Of a DNA stretch of 7,454 nucleotides, positions 4,338-7,454 are shown one piece after another (position 1 is the first letter of the stretch; each line of letters starts with the position of its first letter). This DNA comes from Candidatus Bathyarchaeota archaeon (GTDB taxonomy: Archaea; Thermoproteota; Bathyarchaeia; 40CM-2-53-6), in contig VBBG01000068.1 in NCBI GenBank assembly GCA_005882905.1, forward strand, positions 1-7,454, read 5' to 3'. The notes under the pieces are model-generated. The model searched no databases. It saw only the letters and a program-made list of their open reading frames with translations, and was not told the origin of the DNA. The translations under genes and the position numbers were made by a program.

Positions 4338-6311
4338 TCAGTACGAGAACGAAGGCTGAGGAGCAATATGATGATAATCAGACTTTTTCTTCCGAACAAG
4401 AACCGCCAGGATCAACAGAAATAGGATAACGCCTCCCGCCACCAACAGAAAGATAGGTATCCCGGACACTTTGAGGGTGGTCAGGTTCGGAACCCCGTTA
4501 ACCACAACCGTAGTCTGGCCCTGCCCCGGCGTAAACTCGCTCTTGTAAGCACGAACCGTCACAACAGGACTCGAACTCTGAAGCGGCGTACCGAATATCG
4601 CCGTATAGTTTCCATTACCCGAATCAGAAATCGAGTAGAAACTACCCCCCGGCACTGAAGACGAGAAATTGAGCGAGGCTCCCGGAACAGTATCAGTCCC
4701 ATTAGTGACCTTGATCATCAACGTAATCTCTCCACCAGGCGTAATCGAGGACGGTTTCGGCGAGACTGCGACGGTCAACAAGGGAAACGGGTTCACGGTA
4801 ATACTCGTCTGGTTCGTCGCACTAAGATATCCTGTCAAACTCGCAGTGACTTGGACAGTTATGATTACAGTGGAAGTTATCTGACTGGGCGGTGGCGCTG
4901 TAAAGTTCACCTGATAGATCCCGATGCCAGTTGGCACGGGCTGGGAGAGCATCCAGCTTATTGGCGGTGGAGTTGTGAAAGTCAGGTTGGTTCCCGCCTG
5001 TGGGGCTGTGCTGTTCCTCACGGTTATCGTCAATGTCGCATTCTGTCCCGGCTCGAGGACCGTGGAGCTAGAAGTTATCGTGTCGAATAGTCTCGGCACG
5101 GTCGCACCCAGCGCATAGACCTTGCGGTCCTTTGAGCCGAAGAAGACCCGGCCGTCGGCTACAGCAGGCGAGGAGGAGACTTGTCCACCCGCAAGGTATC
5201 TCCACCGTAATGTTCCCGTGGTCATGCTCAGCGCGTAGAGGTAGCGATCATTAGATCCAACATAGAGAGTACTCGATCCTAGCGCGAGAGCTGGAGAAGA
5301 CGTTACAGGCCCGATCGTGCCTGCCGCTGGATATCGCCAGATAGTAGTACCGGTTGTTGAATTGAGCGCATAGACGATTCCCGCGCCAGTCCCGAAATAG
5401 ACAATCCCATTATAGATAGCCGGGGTCGTCGCGTTTGTCCCGCCCCCCGTGTTGAAGGACCAGACAAGACTGCCGGTGGCCTGGTTGAGAGCCAGGAACC
5501 TGTTGCCATCGAGACCAATGTACACGTTACCATAGGCCTCGGCAGGAGCGCTGGTAACTGTTGTTCTTATCCCAGTACCATAGCTCCACAGCTGGGCTCC
5601 CGTCGTCTCGTTGAGAGCAATTATCAAAGCCGGGTTGAAAGCGCCCACTCCAAAGAAGACCCGCCCGTTACTGACCGAGAGGGAGCCTTCGATGTAGTCC
5701 GAGATGCCCGTATTTTTCCAGATCACCGCGCCCGTCTGCGGATCCACGGCAAGCACTTCGGCGAAGCCTGAGGACGGCGACAGAAACGTACCGTAGAATA
5801 GCATGCCATCAGCCAGGACGGGAGAAGACGTGACGGGCGTGAGATTATCGTTCGCTATCCTCCAGTTTACCGCACCGTTCTGCTCGTTGAGAGCGTACAC
5901 GTACCCATTCTTGGAGGAGACGTAGACCATCCCGTTGCCGACCGCGGGGGTTCCTATGATGTTCCCGCCGGTCGGAAATGACCAGATTAGAGAGCCCGTG
6001 TACTCGTCGAGCGCGTAGACAGATCCATCATAGGACGGGATGAAAACGTAACCATCCGCGACCGCCGCTGATGGATAGACAAGATTTCCAGTCGTGAAAG
6101 TCCACATCGGGGTCGCGGAGGCAGGACCAGAGGCAGGAGTGACCCCGGCACGCTGAGCATCATAGTGGAACATAGTCCAAGGATAGTCGGTTGTTCCAAT
6201 TGGACCCGCGTTGAGAACGGGACTGGGCTTACTTCCTTGGTTATCTGTGGCTATTGGGAGAATGAACATGGAGGATAGGGCGAGCACTAAGAGTAAGATC
6301 GGCTTCCTCAA
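4338..6311 (-). CDS. Secreted, membrane-anchored PQQ-type eight-bladed beta-propeller protein
   Basis: A 657-residue extracellular protein. It has an N-terminal signal sequence (1 to about 21, RK then LLLVLALSSMFILP), the lead-in PWTMFHYDAQRAG (44-56) typical of PQQ-like repeat proteins, and an eight-bladed propeller (about 65-403). Each blade has the pattern SPAVADGxVYxGSxDGxVYAL...TGxxxW; the blade tryptophans are W70, 110, 150, 198, 242, 284, 325 and 370. The last half-blade (VYALGA, 398-403) would close with the first W strand. Two Ig-like beta-sandwich domains (about 408-508 and 510-606) follow, then one transmembrane helix (about 617-639) with KKK and a short cytoplasmic tail. BamB and quinoprotein dehydrogenases share the fold; without visible catalytic residues this is more likely a binding or scaffold protein than an enzyme. 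Start: TTG at 6311, with in-frame TAG four codons upstream and a weak AGGCGAT ribosome site; the ATG at residue 15 would destroy the signal sequence. Confidence 0.92.
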   Translation of the reverse strand: MRKPILLLVLALSSMFILPIATDNQGSKPSPVLNAGPIGTTDYPWTMFHYDAQRAGVTPASGPASATPMWTFTTGNLVYPSAAVADGYVFIPSYDGSVYALDEYTGSLIWSFPTGGNIIGTPAVGNGMVYVSSKNGYVYALNEQNGAVNWRIANDNLTPVTSSPVLADGMLFYGTFLSPSSGFAEVLAVDPQTGAVIWKNTGISDYIEGSLSVSNGRVFFGVGAFNPALIIALNETTGAQLWSYGTGIRTTVTSAPAEAYGNVYIGLDGNRFLALNQATGSLVWSFNTGGGTNATTPAIYNGIVYFGTGAGIVYALNSTTGTTIWRYPAAGTIGPVTSSPALALGSSTLYVGSNDRYLYALSMTTGTLRWRYLAGGQVSSSPAVADGRVFFGSKDRKVYALGATVPRLFDTITSSSTVLEPGQNATLTITVRNSTAPQAGTNLTFTTPPPISWMLSQPVPTGIGIYQVNFTAPPPSQITSTVIITVQVTASLTGYLSATNQTSITVNPFPLLTVAVSPKPSSITPGGEITLMIKVTNGTDTVPGASLNFSSSVPGGSFYSISDSGNGNYTAIFGTPLQSSSPVVTVRAYKSEFTPGQGQTTVVVNGVPNLTTLKVSGIPIFLLVAGGVILFLLILAVLVRKKKSDYHHIAPQPSFSY

Positions 6312-6366
6312 CAGTATCGCCTAGTGCTCCCGCCTCATCATCACTGAATGCTAGTGACGGTCCCCG

Positions 6367-6376
6367 GAACTAAAGA
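6367..6376 (-). promoter_or_regulatory. TATA-like promoter element of the beta-propeller gene
   Basis: The minus strand reads TCTTTAGTTC, identical to the element before the zinc ribbon/LURP-one gene. It is centred about 60 bp upstream of the TTG at 6311, which would give a leader of roughly 30-35 nt, long enough to carry the weak AGGCGAT ribosome site. It lies in the 164-bp divergent region shared with the plus-strand gene at 6476. Confidence 0.35.
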
Positions 6377-6475
6377 CGGGTGTTACCGGCCGACCGGACG
6401 AGAAGGGATACCGCCCAGCCGCGAATCTCCGAAAGCCAGATTAATCCACTCCGCGACGGGTCGGAGCTAGGCGAT

Positions 6476-6760
6476 GTGTCCTTGATATTCGCGTTCCTGA
6501 TCTTCTTCCGGGTAAGACCGCTCACCGAGGCGGATAAGAAGAAAGCTGCGACCGGTTGGGAAGAGTTCAAGAAGAAAATGCCGAAGGATGTTGCGATCGT
6601 CTCCGAGTATGCCCATATCTGGGGTACCACGTATAACGGGATGATACTCGTCGAGTCACGCGACCTGTCCGCCTTTCATGATTTCTGGCATCGTTTCCGC
6701 GAGACGACGCGCTGGTATGTGCCGGAGACGAAGACGTACATCGCCCAGAAAGAAGAATAG
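6476..6760 (+). CDS. Small soluble protein, possible dimeric alpha/beta barrel, function unknown
   Basis: A 94-residue protein from GTG 6476 to TAG 6760. It opens with a hydrophobic strand ending in a basic pattern (FAFLIFFRVRPLT, 5-17), then an amphipathic helix rich in Lys (ADKKKAATGWEEFKKKMPKD), a strand (VAIVSEYAHIWG), a strand GMILVESRD, and a second helix (AFHDFWHRFRE). The beta-alpha-beta-beta-alpha order and length suggest a ferredoxin-like dimeric alpha/beta-barrel domain, but I cannot name the family. Start: an in-frame ATG at 6380 exists, but the extra 32 residues are polar and low in coding character. GTG 6476 has GGAG about 10 nt upstream, and the folded domain begins right there. 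The gene is divergent from the beta-propeller gene. Confidence 0.75.
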   Translation: MSLIFAFLIFFRVRPLTEADKKKAATGWEEFKKKMPKDVAIVSEYAHIWGTTYNGMILVESRDLSAFHDFWHRFRETTRWYVPETKTYIAQKEE

Positions 6761-6855
6761 CAATCGAGATCGGCTGGTTCCTCCACCGAGGTCAGCGATC
6801 CTCGATGTAACTGTAGCACGCGTGACCTGAAAGGCAGTTTTGCCCATCTCTCCAT

Positions 6856-6863
6856 CTTAACCA
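6856..6863 (+). promoter_or_regulatory. TATA-like element before the LAGLIDADG gene
   Basis: CTTAACCA lies 28-35 bp before the TTG at 6891, the distance expected for a leaderless or short-leader transcript. It differs by one base from the 5S rRNA element at 4317-4324. Positional inference only. Confidence 0.3.
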
Positions 6864-6890
6864 ATAGCAATCCTGTCCGAGCTGACTCCT

Positions 6891-7454
6891 TTGTTGGATG
6901 CAAACGAATCTGAGATGCTCGGGATACTCTTTGGAGACGGCTCGATGTCTAGGAGACACGGCTCTTTTCAGATCTGCATAACCGGTCACAAATTCGATGA
7001 CTCAGAGTATCTGATCGGCCGAGTACGCCCGATGTTCGAAGAACTCTTTCAAACCTCCTTCAAGGTACTGCTAGTAAAAGATGAAAGTACGATGATCCTC
7101 TACGCGTATTCTAAACGAGTTGCCCTAATCCTCCACGAATGGGGCATGCCTTTGGCCGAAAGAAATTGTCCCATCTGACACCAGCTCTCGCTTTAGATGA
7201 AGTATCTTTCATCAGAGGCCTATTCGACACGGACGGTTGCGTATATCGAAAATATGGCCCCTACATTCAAATTCAGTTCAAGTTCGCTTCCCTATCCCTA
7301 CTCGCGTATGCTAGACAGACTCTGGCAAAACTCGGGCTTCATCCTACATCGATTACGAGCGATGATACGAAGTTCAGATTCTTCCTCAGCAGACAAGCTG
7401 AGGTAGACCGTTTCTTCAGAGTCGTAAAGCCAAAAAACCGAAAGCATCTTAGAC
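6891..7454 (+). pseudogene. LAGLIDADG homing endonuclease-like gene, frameshifted, 3' partial
   Basis: Two half-domains lie in different frames. The first frame (TTG 6891 to TGA 7178) contains EMLGILFGDGSMS with the likely catalytic Asp at residue 16, followed by a beta-rich segment. The second frame is open from 7139 to the window end and contains FIRGLFDTDGCVYR (7208-7249) with the second acidic motif, then a helix-rich domain and KPKNRKHLR, close to the usual C terminus. Joining the frames at about 7154 gives WGMPLGRKKLSHLTPALALD, matching the 'GlPxGxK' linker common in LAGLIDADG proteins. One G appears to be missing in the run at 7154-7155. Two LAGLIDADG motifs in one chain suggest a monomeric endonuclease or a derived regulator. 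The start is uncertain: TTG 6891 or 6894; ATG 6915 would cut motif 1. A TATA-like CTTAACCA lies at 6856-6863. It could be a decayed gene or an assembly error; no host intron or intein context is visible. Confidence 0.8.

Noticed and set aside
6380..6475. Upstream ATG extension of the 94-residue plus-strand gene
   Set aside because: The 32 added residues are polar and unstructured, the ATG lies close to the promoter of the divergent gene, and GTG 6476 has a better ribosome site.
7197..7406. 69-residue plus-strand ORF at the right end
   Set aside because: It is the wrong frame of the LAGLIDADG second half, which reads through the same bases with the clear FIRGLFDTDG motif.
1..7454. CRISPR array, insertion sequence, toxin-antitoxin or defence cassette
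   Set aside because: No regularly spaced repeats, transposase motifs, terminal inverted repeats or recognisable defence domains were seen on either strand.

Overview
The window comes from an archaeal chromosome, most likely an uncultivated lineage. The evidence is a 5S rRNA of archaeal type standing alone, an archaea-specific DUF1512 gene, a HerA/FtsK-type ATPase, TATA-like elements in place of -35/-10 boxes, and frequent GTG/TTG starts. The phylum cannot be fixed from this sequence; a TACK-group archaeon is a guess.

Layout, left to right. (1) 3-1106, plus strand: the 3' part of a HerA-like P-loop ATPase. Its Walker A and N-terminal domain lie before the window. (2) 1107-1247: a convergent gap with an 11-bp direct repeat. 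(3) 1248-1889, minus: a zinc ribbon fused to a LURP-one/scramblase-like domain, with a TATA-like element and a 12-bp perfect palindrome upstream. (4) 1890-2598: about 0.7 kb with no assured gene. It holds a T-rich tract, a TATA-like site facing minus, and two weak small ORFs. (5) 2599-4125, minus: a probable two-gene operon of DUF1512 membrane protein then a two-TM zinc-ribbon protein. (6) 4171-4291, minus: 5S rRNA, with its TATA-like box upstream and a hairpin at its 3' end. (7) 4338-6311, minus: a secreted, membrane-anchored eight-bladed PQQ-type beta-propeller with Ig-like domains. (8) 6476-6760, plus: a small soluble protein of unknown function. (9) 6891-7454, plus: a LAGLIDADG endonuclease-like gene split by a one-base frameshift and running to the window edge.

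How the genes relate: the window does not look like one pathway. The clearest links are the DUF1512/zinc-ribbon pair and the packing of 5S rRNA between two minus-strand protein genes. DUF1512 begins 45 nt after the 5S 3' end and shows no promoter of its own, so read-through from the 5S promoter is possible. The accessory element is the frameshifted LAGLIDADG gene. I found no CRISPR array, tRNA, insertion sequence or defence cassette, and no convincing wholly new system. The best leads are the 5S/DUF1512 arrangement, the broken LAGLIDADG gene, a shared CTTWA-type promoter motif and the unexplained 0.7-kb gap.
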